Shown piece by piece: positions 11,680 through 22,889 of a DNA stretch of 64,000 nucleotides (position 1 is its first letter; each line of letters starts with the position of its first letter). The stretch is taken from contig JBBPBK010000108.1 in the NCBI GenBank assembly GCA_039720395.1, forward strand, positions 40,001-104,000, read 5' to 3'. The notes below the pieces were generated by a model. It did no database searches. It had not been told where the DNA came from and saw nothing but the letters and a program-made list of their open reading frames with translations. The translations under genes and the position numbers were made by a program. Source of the DNA: Liquidambar formosana. Taxonomy: Eukaryota; Streptophyta; Magnoliopsida; Saxifragales; Altingiaceae.

Positions 11680-11707
11680 CTAGTTGAAACCCCGGGCTAT
11701 GCCCGGG
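11680..11707 (-). mobile_element. Helitron-like 3' terminus beside the MADS promoter (block A)
   Basis: Read on the minus strand, a perfect 7-bp GC-rich hairpin (stem cccgggc/gcccggg at 11691-11707, 3-base loop) is followed by about 8 bases and CTAG (11680-11683), then T. A hairpin just before CTRR is the signature of a Helitron 3' end. The matching 5' end was not found. Similar sequence is at 33584-33611 in B (intact CTAG) and, with altered CTAG, near 16930-16955 in A' and 59718-59745 in C. Confidence 0.5.
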
Positions 11708-11748
11708 ACTGAAATACTAATTTTATCTGAAGTTATTTATTTAAATTT

Positions 11749-13121
11749 GGGTAAAATGCAAAAAAAAACCCCTCTTATTATTACTTATTTTGTAGGATAC
11801 CCCATCTAAAAAAAAAACTCACCAAAAAACACCTCATATTTTACTCTGTTAGCCACTTTGATCCTTGCCATCTAAAAATTAACGGGAAAAGGTCATGTGC
11901 CTATCGCGTGATGGACCTAAACCTTTTTAATGTCAAAATTGCCCTTATATAATATGAACTAGAGAAAACAACAGAATACCCTGCCATGACTTACCTTTCT
12001 TCCTTTTAGTTGCTAACGTTAGGCTGCCGACAACAGTGATTGCCATGACTAACCTTTTGCCTCACCTCTCACTCCCCTCCTTCTTTCCTTCCTCTCTTTT
12101 TCCTTGTTCTATTCATTATGGGTAGTTGGATTCCTCCCAGCAATCCACCACTAATCGCCGACGATAAGAAAAATAATTGCGATGATTTTGGAGTTTAGCC
12201 ATGGCATTCTATTTTTCCGGCGATGAAGCCAACCCAATGAACAGAGGAGGAAAAAATCATAAACCCAATCGTCGAAGGCAGTGAAGAACAACCTCCGCCG
12301 TTGACCTATAATGAAGAGAAGAGGGAAAAATCGACCACTCTCCGATGATGAAAGTCCCATTAACCATTCTCCAATGCAACTCAAAATCAATCTCACCTAC
12401 AACCATTCTCTCTCATCGACAATGCACCAATGAACGACTTCATCACCAACTATGAACCATCATCCACGTTGATCGACGACAGATTCATCCCGACAATGCC
12501 ATTCACAACTGCAACCATTCTCTTCCTTTGGCTGCCAATGCTTGCTCTTCTTCTCTGGACGACGACGACGCTGTTAATTTGGGAGTGTTACCATAGCACA
12601 CCATTTTCAAATCCATAAACACTGAAAACCAAATTTTAAAACCCACACCTCTATATTCAAAAGTCGGTCGCCAGGGGAATCTTGGGTGGTTTTGGGTGGA
12701 GATCACGACTGTAGTAAAAGTGGAGAGTGGGGAAGTGTTTAGGGAGAAAAAATTTAAAGTAGAGTGAGGATCGGCAGAGGCATCAGCGGCGGTAGGAGTG
12801 AGTTGGATTTGGCCCTTTGAAACCCTAATTGGATTGAGTTGAATTTGGCCATTCGAAAGAGAGAAGAAAGGGAGGGATAGTTGCGTAGCACTATAACTCC
12901 GATGACTGGAGGAGCAGCCATTTTGGGAAAAAAAAACACATTGTTGCCATATAAAACGAAGCGTTCCATACAAAAACATCAAGGGTAAAATTGACTTTAC
13001 CTTTTCTGTTAACGGCGTAAGCCCCTGGACTAGTATAGGGGGTTTTTTGGTGAGTTTTTTTTTAGAGGGGGGTATCCTGCAAAATGGGTAATAATAGGAG
13101 GGGGTTTTTTGCATTTTACCC
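11749..13121. mobile_element. non-autonomous Mutator-like element (MULE), copy A, complete
   Basis: 1373 bp with long terminal inverted repeats of roughly 95 bp: gggtaaaatgcaaaaa at the left and its complement ...ttgcattttaccc at the right. It is flanked by a perfect 9-bp target duplication, tttaaattt (11740-11748 and 13122-13130), which is diagnostic for the Mutator superfamily. There is no transposase. The longest internal frame (minus strand, 12503-13114, 203 codons) begins in the repeat and matches nothing I recognise. Confidence 0.88.
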
Positions 13122-13130
13122 TTTAAATTT

Positions 13131-14406
13131 CATACATAAACCATAAGAAGATTATTACACAATTTTAGTCTTATTAAATTGGATTCTCATTCTATGACTT
13201 AGTTGAGAAACGAAATACCAATTGTAAACAATTCTCCCATTGCAATCTCACTACCTAATGTTCACAATGCAATATAAGACATTATAGAATTACTATTCCA
13301 AGGGTAAACAGGATCCTTTTCTTGGATATTTGGTATGATTCAAGGCATTATTTACACGTGAGTAGTGGTCTATAGTTTTTTCCTCTTTTTTTTTTTTTTT
13401 TTTCACTAATGAACTTCGAACTCGGACTCATGTTTGGTAATATGTATGGTATCGTGTGTTTGTAGAGTAAATTATAATGAATCAAAGATACCACACAATA
13501 GAATGGATTGGACGTATGTATAACAAATGAATATTTTAATAAATTTTTGTTGACATCTTTTACAGGACAAGGGCAATGAATATTTTAATAAATTTTTGTT
13601 GACATCTTTTACAGGACAAGTGCACAAGTGCCATAGAGATTCCATGCTATATCATTAAGGCACACATGTATTTTTTTCATCTTGGAGAGGTATGATAAAT
13701 TAAGTGCTAGACCCAAGTGTGGTATTTTTAGAAAGGATGAATTAGCTGAAAATTGGTGGACATATTTGCTTTTGTTTTCATAGCTTATATCCTTTTGAAT
13801 TGTTCCAACATATTGTGTAAATTAGTCAGTCCTTGAAGCTCAGCAGAGAAGGTGTAATTCGAAATCTTGAAGTTTGAATGTACTTAATTTTATTTTATTT
13901 ATTTTGTTGTCCTGGTTCTCAGTTGATACATACTTCATTAGTTTGAATCAGTGTTAAGATGTTTAGTATCTAAAGACCATCTTGAATGAGTTTTTAAGAG
14001 TTTGGGATTCGCCAAATTTGTAACCTCATATGTGCACCTGAAAAACAGTTTGGGGAAGAGCTTATTTTTTATTGGAAGTTATGACATATTTTGTGATATG
14101 ATATGTTATGTGATTTTTTTTCCATATATTATTCTATCTATTATATTCAGATAGCTACACGGCTTCAATAATTTGATGAAACTAATTCTATAGTAGGTTA
14201 ATTTGACTTAGGAATCTAATCGTAGCTTCTCCTTATATGTGAAATAAAGGACACAATTTTCCACAATATTAGCAAGTGGTGGTTTTGTATATATGTACAA
14301 AATGTTCACTTGTTAACAAAATAAAAATAGCATGTTCGGATATTACTCAATTACAAAATTGACAAAAAATAGCAAATGCCATTATGCATGTGCTCCTTTC
14401 CTAGTA
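13131..14406. other. block A spacer between MULE and Helitron
   Basis: AT-rich, no gene seen. Contains a poly-T run near 13388-13403 and a 49-bp tandem duplication at 13526-13622. The stretch of about 13945-14085 is absent from A' and B but present in C (about 61540-61700), so it marks a deletion shared by A' and B. Confidence 0.6.
13526..13622 (+). repeat. 49-bp tandem duplication unique to block A
   Basis: The unit starting atgaatattttaataaattt occurs at 13527 and again at 13576, ending each time in caggacaag. The other three blocks have a single copy at the matching place, so it arose after the blocks separated. Confidence 0.85.
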
Positions 14407-15428
14407 CTAGTTGGAGTACACATGCGTTGCACGTGGACTATTTGATTTGTAGTTGTTTTCATAAATAATAATAATAATTGTTGTAGCTCACTTCATAGAA
14501 TGTAAAATAATTTAAGAAAATACAATTTCTCAAGAAAAAATCGCACGCAAAATAAATACATAAATAAATAAATAAAGAGAGAGAGAGAAAAAGAAATAAT
14601 CCGTAAAACAATTAAGTAAAATTTTGGAAAACACTGCAACAATTAGAAATTGATAGAAATTAATATTAATTAAAATAAAAAGTTATATTAAACATGTAAT
14701 GAAAAGTAGTATTTTTAAATTAATACTTAATTTTTTATATTGTTTTTTATTTTCTATTGTTTTGCTTCACATGATATTACTTCCTTTTATACTCTCTATC
14801 TCTCTCATTTATCTTCTCCCCTTCTCACTCTTTCTTTTACTATTCAAAATCTAAACTCCACCTACTATCATGTCTTAGTTATTTTTTCCTCAACCATGCC
14901 AACCGTTATAGTAACTATGACAGAGGTACACTTTGTAAAAATAAAGGAGAATAGTTTAAAAATAATATCAACAATTACTTACGTATCTTGTGTAATTGTG
15001 ACAAATGTAAACTCATAGGAAATATAAGATTATGGTACGTGATTTTTTATAAAATATTATTTATTTTTTTTTTTTTGGTAGTGGTTTATTTAAATATTAA
15101 TGATATATTATAATTTTAATAAGTAGTTCATGATCATTAGAGTTTATAAACAATATATATTAAAAGGCTAATCAAAACTTGGAATGTAAAAATAGGGAAG
15201 AAATGTATAGGAATGAAAAAAGGAAGAGAGTTGGAGTAGAAGAAAAAGATAAAGGACCATAAAAGTTTAGAAACCTAATTAGAATTTAATAAGAAAATAG
15301 CTAAATAATAAGACTTTTGTCTTTATGGATTTTATTAAGGATATAAAAAGGTAATTAATTTTAAAAATGAGGGTATAAAGGTCAATCAAAAGTTTTTCTA
15401 ACATTCACCTTTTTATAGGTAGTATAGA
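14407..15428 (-). mobile_element. non-autonomous Helitron, copy A
   Basis: Read on the minus strand the element starts TCTATACTACCTATAAAAAG at 15428 after an A and ends ...CCAACTAG at 14407, followed by T. A hairpin (cacgtgc/gcatgtg arms, loop AAC) lies about 11 bases before the CTAG end. There is no target duplication, as expected for insertion between A and T. About 1022 bp, AT-rich, with no Rep/helicase gene, so non-autonomous. A near-identical copy occupies the same site in block C. Confidence 0.75.
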
Positions 15429-15998
15429 TTCATATAAATATTTAATGCTACAAAAAAACAAAAAAAAAAAAAAAATGTAAAAAGCTATAGCTGATCCTCT
15501 GGCTTGTTCTGTTCTTTTTACTCCGTAGGTGCAAGTTGCTCTGAACAGCTCAAAACTCTACTACGGTGTTACCTTTGTGTACCTAATCAATGGAAAGTGA
15601 AACCAACCAAAATTCAACAATAAATAGAAAAGAATAAACCAGTAAATTAACAATGAAAAAGAACAAGAAATAATGCCCATTTCCAGAACTGAAAGGTCGA
15701 ACTCATTCTGTTGTTTCATGTACCTCTGCAAAGCAATCAGCCAACAACAATGAAATAAATAAATAAGAATACACTAACAGAAGATAAGAACAAACAGGTG
15801 ATCAAAATTGGACTGGAGAATACATTTGCATAATACTTCCTGGAGAAAATTTTATCCAGAATTCATTTTCCCTCTTCCAAAGCTAATTAGGAATACATGG
15901 ACAATTTTCATCAATCTTTGTAACAAAAGGCTAATTGAGATAAAGAGCGTTAGGCCTTAAGTCCAAAAAAGAAGACTTGTGTATTGTTAGGTACCTAT
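15429..15998. other. end of block A, 3' flank of the lost omega-amidase gene
   Basis: No gene seen. The sequence is colinear with 18605-19190 in A' and 63035-63600 in C, both of which continue towards an omega-amidase gene. In block A the sequence stops at 15998 and the next unit begins, so the omega-amidase part is missing here. Confidence 0.6.
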
Positions 15999-16243
15999 TT
16001 AATTCCATTACGCCCGGAATTTTCCATCATGCTCACCAACGTCACCGTCATCAAGAAACATTTACAAACCCACATTTATGACCCACCACAATCATCAAGA
16101 AATCAATTCTTTTTTTTTAATTTTGAAAAAAAAAAAAATCACAATTCCATTACCATCAACAGTATATATTTATATAATCAATTCATAAAAAAAAGATATT
16201 ACATAAAAAAAATATTAATAATAAACATCGACGGAAGTTATGA

Positions 16244-16690
16244 TCAACAGAAAAGTGAATCAACGAACAAATCCTCCTCCAAGTGCGTAAATCTCTCGGC
16301 GGCCCTCTCTCGAAACTCTTCCAATTTCTCCTTCATCCTCATCAGCTCACCCACCTCATTGCACCCTTCAACGTTCACATTCAACAACCCCCTCCACCCA
16401 CCCTCATTCTCAGTCTCATTCTCATTCTCCTTCCCATTCTCATTCCCATTGTTGTCGATTTCCACACTCGTCTGCAGGTACCGTTCTATGACGGCGTCGA
16501 TGGATGGACCGCCGTAGGAATATGGTCGGCCGGTCGGTGAGAAGACGACGACGGCGATGCTGGCACCCGTCAACAAGTGGAACTGTTGAGCTTTTCTGAA
16601 GATACCTTGGCGTCTTTTAGAAAAGGCAACATTCAATGCACTCTTCTTGTTGATCTTCTTGATGTCTATCTTCTTCCTCCCTGTCCCCAT
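16244..16690 (-). CDS. type I (M-alpha-like) MADS-box protein, copy A'
   Basis: 148-codon intronless gene, nearly identical to copy A. The MADS domain covers residues 1-60 with one change (KIDIKK instead of KIEIKK), then the PSIDAVIERYL extension. The Asn-Glu repeat is four residues longer (NGNENGKENENETENE), an expansion of a hexanucleotide repeat in the gene. The tail reads AAERFTHLEED. The ATG at 16690 follows the same (GATC)n leader and TATA box (about 16862-16871). The frame is intact although the surrounding block has lost several kilobases. Confidence 0.9.
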   Translation of the reverse strand: MGTGRKKIDIKKINKKSALNVAFSKRRQGIFRKAQQFHLLTGASIAVVVFSPTGRPYSYGGPSIDAVIERYLQTSVEIDNNGNENGKENENETENEGGWRGLLNVNVEGCNEVGELMRMKEKLEEFRERAAERFTHLEEDLFVDSLFC

Positions 16691-16997
16691 CTCGATCGAT
16701 CGATCGTTTCAACTGAAAACCCTAACGTGCCCAATTCAAAGACGCCGGCGACGATCAGTAATGGAATCGCAGCCGGCAACCAAGTCGATGTTGCCAAGAA
16801 TTGCCCCGGAGAATTTAGGGTTTCAGTGGTGTTAGAGGGACAGAGAAAGAAAGAGCGGTCTCTTTATAGAGGGCAGAGAGGATTTCAAAAGTTGAGGAGG
16901 GAATTTAACGGTAATCTATATCTATATACCAGTTGAAATCCCGGGCATAGCCCGGTATCGCAATAGTAATTTTATCTGAAGTTATTTATTTAAATTT

Positions 16998-17766
16998 GGG
17001 TAAAATGCAAAAAAAACCTCTCTTATTATTACTTATTTTATAGGATATCCCATCTAAAAAAAAACTCACCAAAAAACACCTCATATTTTACTCTGTTAGC
17101 CACTTTGATCCTTGCTGTCTAAAAATTAACGGGAAAAGGTCATGTGCCTATCATGTGATGGACCTAAACCTTTTTAATGTCAAAATTGCCCTTATATAAT
17201 ATGAACTGGAGAAAACAACAGAATACCCTGCCATGACTTACCTTTTTTCCTTTTGGTTGCTATGTTGGGCTGCCGACAACAGTGACTGCCATGACTAACC
17301 TTTTGCCCCACCTCTCTCTCTCCTTCTTCTTTCCTTTCTCTCTTTTTCCTTGTTCTATTCGTTATGGGTAGTTGGATTTCTCCCAGCAATCCACCACTAA
17401 TTGCCGACTATAAGAAAAATAATTGCGATGATTTTCGAGTTTAGCCATGGCATACTATTTTTTCGGCAATGAAGCCAACCCAATGAACAGAGGAGGAAAA
17501 AATCACAAACCCAATCGTCGAAGGCAGTGAAGAACAACCTCCGCCATTGACCTATAATGAAGAGAAGAGGGAAAAATCGACCACTATCCGTCGATGAAAG
17601 TCCCATCAACCATTCTCCGATGACGGCTCAAAATCAATCTTGACTACAACCATTCTCTCTCACCGATGATGCACCAATGAATGACTTCATCACCAACTAT
17701 GAACCATCATCCACGTTGATTAACGACAAATTCGTCCCGACAACGCCATTCACAACTGCAACCATT
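16998..17766. mobile_element. MULE, copy A', right end deleted
   Basis: The left inverted repeat and the tttaaattt duplication (16989-16997) are present. The right half and right repeat are missing. At 17761-17766 the sequence jumps from the element interior into the flank, with accatt common to both sides of the deletion, suggesting loss at short homology. The same junction occurs in block B at 34419-34424, so the two copies share this event. Confidence 0.82.
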
Positions 17767-19833
17767 TCAAAGGTAAACAGGATCCTTTTCTTCGATATTT
17801 GGATATTTGGTATGATTCAAGGGATTATTTACACGTGAGTAGTGGTCTATAGTTTTTTTCTCTTTCTTCTTTTTTTTTTTTTTTTTTTTTTTCACTAATG
17901 AACTTCGAACTCGGACTCATGTTTGGTAATATGTATGGTATCGTGTGTTTGTAGAGTAAATTATAATGAATCAAAGATACCACACAATAGAATGGATTGG
18001 ACGCATGTATAACAAATGAATATTTTAATAAATTTTTGTTGACATTTTTTACAGGACAAGGGCACAAGTGCCATAGAGATTCCATGCCATATCATTAAGG
18101 CACACATGTATTGTTTTCATCTTGGAGAGGTATGATAAATTAAGTGCTAGACCCAAGTGGTATTTTTAGAGAGGATGAATTAGCTGAAAATTGGTGGACA
18201 TATTTGCTTTTGTTTTCATAGCTTATATCCCTTTGAATTGTTCCAACATATTGTGTAAATTAATCAGTCCTTGAAGCTTAGCAGAGAAGGTGTAATTCGA
18301 AATCTTGAAGTTTGCATGTACTTATAATTAATTTAATTTTATTTATTTTGTTGTCCTGGTTCTAAATTGATACATACTTCATTAGTTTGATATATTTTGT
18401 GATATGATATGTTATGTGATTTTTTTTTCCATATATTATTCTATCTATTATATTCAGATAGCTACACGGCTTCAATAATTTGATGAAACTAATTCTATAG
18501 TAGGTTTGACTTAGGAATCTAATCATAGGTTCTCCTCATATGTGAAATAAAGGACACAATTCTCCACAATATTAGCAAGTGGTGGTTTTGTATGTACAAA
18601 ATGTTCATATAAATATTTAATGCTACAACACCAACAAAAAAAAAAAAGAAAAAAAAAATGTAAAAAGCTATAGCTGATCCTCTGTCTCGTTCTCTTCTTT
18701 TTACTACGTAGGTGCAAGTTGCTGCTGAACAGCTAAAAACTCTACTACTGTGTTACCTTTGTGTACCTAATCAATGGAAAGTGAAACCGACCAAAATTCA
18801 AAAATAAATAGAAAAAGAATAAACCGGTAAATTAACAATGAAAAAGAATAAGAAATAATGCCCATTTCCAGAACTGAAAGGTCGACCTCATTCGGTTGTT
18901 TCATGTACCTCTGCAAAGCAGTCAGCCAACAACATTGAAATAAATAAATAAGAATACACTAACAGAAGATAAGAACAAACAGGTGATCAAAATTGGACTG
19001 CAGAATACATTTGCATAATACTTCCTGGAGAAAATTTTATCCAGAATTCATTTTCCCTCTTCCAAAGCTAATTAGGAATACATGGACAATTTTCATCAAT
19101 CTTTGTAACAAAAGGCTAATTGAGATAAGGAGCGTTAGGCCTTAAGTCCAAAAAGGAAGACTTGTGTATTGTTAGGTACCTATTTAAAAACACATCTAGC
19201 CTCAAGTACAACATAGGATGACAAAAAGGTCCCTACTTTGAACACAAACCAAATAAGAATCGCAATAAGTGAGGATTCTCCATAAAACAAGGGGACATAA
19301 GTAACGCAGTGGATCGAAAACTGTGGGAAGTCTCCAATCCTTCACAGATGTTTGTAGCTAGATGATATATACTAAGGATCAAGGCTCAAGCTGAAGTAGC
19401 TGTGGTCGTAGCTAGATGATATATACTAAGCAGATCGATAACAAGCCAGTCATTGTTCTGTTGCATACAAATTAAGGGTGTCTCGGAGTGTGTTTCACCA
19501 CACAGATCAAGAGGCTGTTTTTGCTCCCAAGTAATGAATATGGTGCCTCGTGATTACAGAGTGCCTAGTGAAGATATATGACAGGTCTTGTTTTGATCAA
19601 AAATTGAGAGACCATCCCATTTCTGAACCCACTCACCCAAAAAAGAAGATAGTAAACATGCATTTGAATTAAATGCCTCATAAAATCACTTGGGCCAAGA
19701 GTTACATTGAGAAACATAAGCTCTCTAAGTGTACATATACATAAGAGAATTCAAAGATATTGGATGTGATTTAAAAACAAAAACAAAATTGAAAAACATC
19801 CACACTTGTGCTGTAACATGATATATATATCCT
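17767..19833. other. block A' spacer towards the omega-amidase remnant
   Basis: No gene seen. Colinear with 13290 onward of block A but lacking the stretch equal to 13945-14085 and the Helitron. From 19190 it continues beyond the end of block A and matches 63596 onward of block C. Poly-T occurs near 17868-17892. Confidence 0.6.
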
Positions 19834-20276
19834 CTAAGGCTTCCATGCACTTTTGTCAACGAACTGGTATATATCTTCCCGTCTTAGTTTCTCAAGTGGG
19901 AGGCTCTCTCTGCACATTCCCAAAACGGTTTAAGGCAAGGTAGGAAGATTAATATAAATCAACTTTCGACTTCAGATTTTATATTACTATATTAGTACAC
20001 CACCTTTGAAGTTGAATTGTGGAGTAATCAATCTCTGCAATCACCATCGTCTCTTCATGCCCCGAGGTTGCAATTATTTTGCCAAACTGCTCAGTATAAA
20101 CAAAAGCCATGTTCAATTCATTTCAATATTTTATCGTACTCCAAAGTGAAATAAGCATATATATATATATATCCAGTTCCAAAACATTCTAGTACCGGTC
20201 CAACAAGAGTAGAATGACTCCATATCGGATAGCAGCCATTAGAATCTCGAGATGGGGAGCAAGTGGCTACAAATAA
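19834..20276 (-). pseudogene. omega-amidase (nitrilase-like) fragment, last three exons, block A'
   Basis: Three minus-strand exons resemble the C-terminal part of plant omega-amidase. Exon 20196-20276 encodes LFVATCSPSRDSNGCYPIW then SHSTLVGP; a Gly usual in WGHSTLVGP is Ser here. Exon 20004-20086 encodes FGKIIATSGHEETMVIAEID and YSTIQLQ. Exon 19834-19909 encodes ESLPLEKLRREDIYQFVDKS, then a stop at 19834-19836. Junctions have GT and AG and phases agree. Everything upstream, including the catalytic Glu, Lys and Cys exons, is absent because the block ends at the (AT)n run, so this copy cannot make an enzyme. Confidence 0.82.
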
Positions 20277-20349
20277 CTAGCACGACAACCAAAAGTCTAT
20301 ATTGATTTCACTTTCAACTTACAAAGAATTATTTTAAAAGACAATAGAA

Positions 20350-20351
<2 letters not shown>

Positions 20352-20383
<32 letters not shown>
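20352..20383 (+). repeat. (AT)n microsatellite at the right edge of block A'
   Basis: A pure AT-dinucleotide run. Block B has the matching run at about 35989-36033 and continues into omega-amidase exon 7, while block A' switches to an unrelated repeat here. The run therefore marks a breakpoint. Confidence 0.8.
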
Positions 20384-20387
<4 letters not shown>

Positions 20388-20572
20388 AATGAATATTTAA
20401 GTTTTTGTGTTAATTATTAAGTTTAAACAATTTTCTATGTTTTTGTTAATTTTTATTATATAAAGAAGGCTACTTCAAATGATTATTTTATTTATAGAGT
20501 TAGAAACAAAAAAAATTAAACAGTTACATCCAAACAAAGTCGCCCCCCAAGATAAATTCCTGGATCCGCCAA
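20381..20572 (-). mobile_element. repeat fragment with a GGCGGATCCAGG terminus
   Basis: Read on the minus strand it starts ggcggatccaggaattta and continues into AT-rich sequence. 20381-20475 is the reverse complement of 54229-54322. Ends of the GGGGCGGA(T)CCAGG kind are widespread in plant DNA transposon remnants, possibly hAT-like, but no transposase or target duplication was found, so the class is uncertain. Confidence 0.45.
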
Positions 20573-20619
20573 TGTATATTCCCAAGAAACCGGCCAATTT
20601 TATGTCCTAGGAAAATGTA

Positions 20620-20895
20620 AGAGCACCCACCTTAAACCACCCACCTCGCATTACCCAGTACCCACCTTATGTGTCATAATAATGGCTTTTTTGTTTGGAT
20701 GGAATTGGGAGAAAATCGGAATGGAATGAAATGAGATTTGAATGGTAAACATGGCTGATCACTATTAAAATTTCATTCCATTTCAGTTCCCATGACCCAA
20801 TTCCGACTAAACAAATGTGCTCTAAGCGTATAGATGAACGGTAAATAATGAAGCCCAATACATATGATGGGTGGTTAAAGTGGGTGGTATATCGT
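20620..20895. mobile_element. nested foldback MITEs
   Basis: The outer arms (agcacccaccttaaaccacc at 20622-20641 and its near-complement around 20869-20890) enclose a second inverted repeat (about 20683-20822) with arms around gtttggatggaattggga and tcccatgacccaattccga. TAA may be the inner target duplication. No coding sequence. The structure fits two small foldback elements, one inside the other. Confidence 0.45.
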
Positions 20896-21804
20896 TATTC
20901 TATGTCCCAAAATAAATTATCATTCCGAATTAAGATATCCTATTTTCAATTCGCATATATAGCTTGGAAAAGTGAGAACATCCAAGAAGGGGAATTCATT
21001 ATATATGCATCATTGGTCCACGACCAGCTAACGCGAGGTTTGGCAATTGGCACAATGTTGGAGAAGAACGACTGGTATGTATTAATTTATTGGGATAGCA
21101 AAGATGTTTGTTTTCTTCTCTATTAAAAAAACAAAACCGGAGTTGGCATTTGGCAACATCTAATTTGCAGCGGCCAACCCGGTCAGTAACCCACCATTCC
21201 ATACCCTATCCGTCCCAAGACAATCCCATATATCTCAATTATTACTCCCACTCATGTTCCACTTGTAACATCTTTCCAAATATATTTCATTTTATTGAAG
21301 TTATATTGGCTTAGTAGGAACTTAATTGTCCTCATTGTAATCAAGACTTCTTAGTTTGCTCATCATTGCTAATAATTTGCTATATATATTCACCTGTTGG
21401 AGAGGGATTTTGGCAGCGTCAGAGTCAGGATTTAAAAATTGGGGTGGTTGGCTTGAAAATATTTTTAAAAATTTATTTTCTTTTTACGTAAAGTAATATA
21501 AAAAATGTTTATTTATATTGGATTAGGATCAGATGACACAATTTTATATTTAAATTTTAACACAATTTTCAATAACTTATCGTTAGACTGAAACCCAATA
21601 TTGCTAGATTGCTTACATTTATGATAGAAATTGTAAATGCTAATATCACTTTGTCCAAAGCACCAAATTTAATTTCAACTTTAGACGATTAAAGTTAATT
21701 GAATTTATATATAATTATAAATTCAAATATGACGTACTACTCTGTAGTTTTTCAATAGGGTTGTTCGTATTATACATCTTACTTGGTCTAGGAAAGTATT
21801 GAGA
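20896..21804. other. spacer between blocks A' and B, no gene seen
   Basis: AT-rich sequence with no recognisable gene. A short frame at 20848-21126 has no domain. At about 21417-21470 there is a string gcagcgtcagagtcaggatt resembling the edge of a decayed DNA transposon. Homology to block C starts at about 21805. Confidence 0.5.
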
Positions 21805-21936
21805 ATATTTTTTTTCCTTTTTGGTACCTGTATAATAATTTTCTCCTCTTAGTTTTTAGAAACTTTGAACATTTTGTCAAAATTGAAAAGATATTTTTGG
21901 GAAATAAGTATAACGAAATTTTTTTCGTAAAACTTA

Positions 21937-22269
21937 GGCTATGTTTGTTACGAGGGAATGAGGGAGAGAATGAAATGGTGATTCCATTCTCTAAAAAAAA
22001 GTGAGTGTTTGGTTGTACAAGGAAATAGAATGGTTATTCTCTTGTGGGGGTCTATTACTTCCAATGAGAGAGTAGCCATTCCTTTCCAAACCAAAAGGAA
22101 TGGTTATTCCTACCTTTCAATGAGTAAAAATTATTAAAAATAGGTTCCATCTATGCTTTTTCATTTCACTCCCACCCCTTACCAAACATGGGATGGAATG
22201 TCTATTCTCATTTCATTCCCATTCCCATATATTCTCATTCCATTCCATTCCCTCAAACCAAACGTAGCC
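21937..22269. mobile_element. Tourist-like MITE (PIF/Harbinger type), block B
   Basis: 333 bp with terminal inverted repeats (ggctatgtttgttacgaggg at the left; complement of the right end ggctacgtttggtttgaggg) and TTA on both sides (21934-21936, 22270-22272). TTA duplications and GGC...GTTTGGTT ends are typical of Tourist-like MITEs. The same copy sits in block C, so it was present before the duplication. Confidence 0.8.
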
Positions 22270-22621
22270 TTAGGAATTTAATTAGAAGTTTGCTTTGATT
22301 TGGGAGATCATTATACAAAATAATAATAATTTTTGTATACATACATATATTGGAACTTTGAAGTTTGGAACCCATGTCATCTGTTTTAAAAAAGCCTCAA
22401 GTTACCATTAGCTTAAAACAATTGTTATTCCCTTTTGTTTTTTTTTTTTGCCTCGATTTTTTTATTGGGATAAGATTCCTCATTAGTCTTATAATAATCT
22501 AATTATTTCTTAATATGGAGAAGATGCAACAAAAAGTAGACCGATTAGAGGATTGACCTTAAGCATATATGTTGTTGTTGTTTTTATTATTATTATTATT
22601 ATTTTTTTTATAATAACCTTA

Positions 22622-22889
22622 GGCATGTTTGCTTGGTCAGAACTAGGCAAGCGGAATGAGATGAGATTCTAGTGGTGATCAAGGATGACAAAAGAGGAAA
22701 TGAGAAGAGAGGTGTGCGTGTCTATTGTTTATGGCTAAAATGAGAACATGCCTGAGACTCTCAAGAGGCATATAATTTTACCACTTCTCTACTCTATATC
22801 TTCTTCTTCCCTATCTTTTGTCACCATTGCTTATCAATGTGATCTTATTCTGTTCTGTTTGTCCTAATTCTGACCAAACAAACAAGACT
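22622..22889. mobile_element. MITE-2, complete copy in block B
   Basis: 268 bp with ends ggcatgtttgcttggtcaga and the complement of its right end, agtcttgtttgtttggtcag, flanked by TTA on both sides (22619-22621, 22890-22892). The same element is complete in block C and split by the old copia insertion in block A. No coding sequence. Confidence 0.7.

Larger units (their letters stand above)
7280..15998. repeat. duplicated block A
   Basis: Colinear with block B (22744-24031 plus 30414 onward) and with block C (from about 55300). It holds the right part of a MITE, a small MULE-type MITE, a MADS gene, a complete MULE and a Helitron. At 15998/15999 it joins a second, shorter unit (A') that restarts at sequence matching about 10760, so the right part of A (10760-15998) is tandemly duplicated. 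Confidence 0.9.
15999..20380. repeat. duplicated block A' (tandem partner of A, internally deleted)
   Basis: Restarts at sequence matching about 10760 of block A, with only about two bases of shared sequence at the join. It holds a MADS gene, a MULE lacking its right end, no Helitron, and the last three exons of an omega-amidase gene. It stops in an (AT)n run at 20352-20383. The Helitron and flanking sequence were lost between two TTCA tetramers at a point near 18608. Confidence 0.85.

Noticed and set aside
11325..11687. 120-codon plus-strand frame antisense to the MADS gene, repeated in the other copies
   Set aside because: It is the shadow of the MADS coding strand and leader. In copy C the (GATC)n length change splits it.
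12503..13114. 203-codon minus-strand frame in MULE copy A as a captured gene
   Set aside because: It starts inside the terminal repeat, is destroyed in the other copies and has no recognisable domain.
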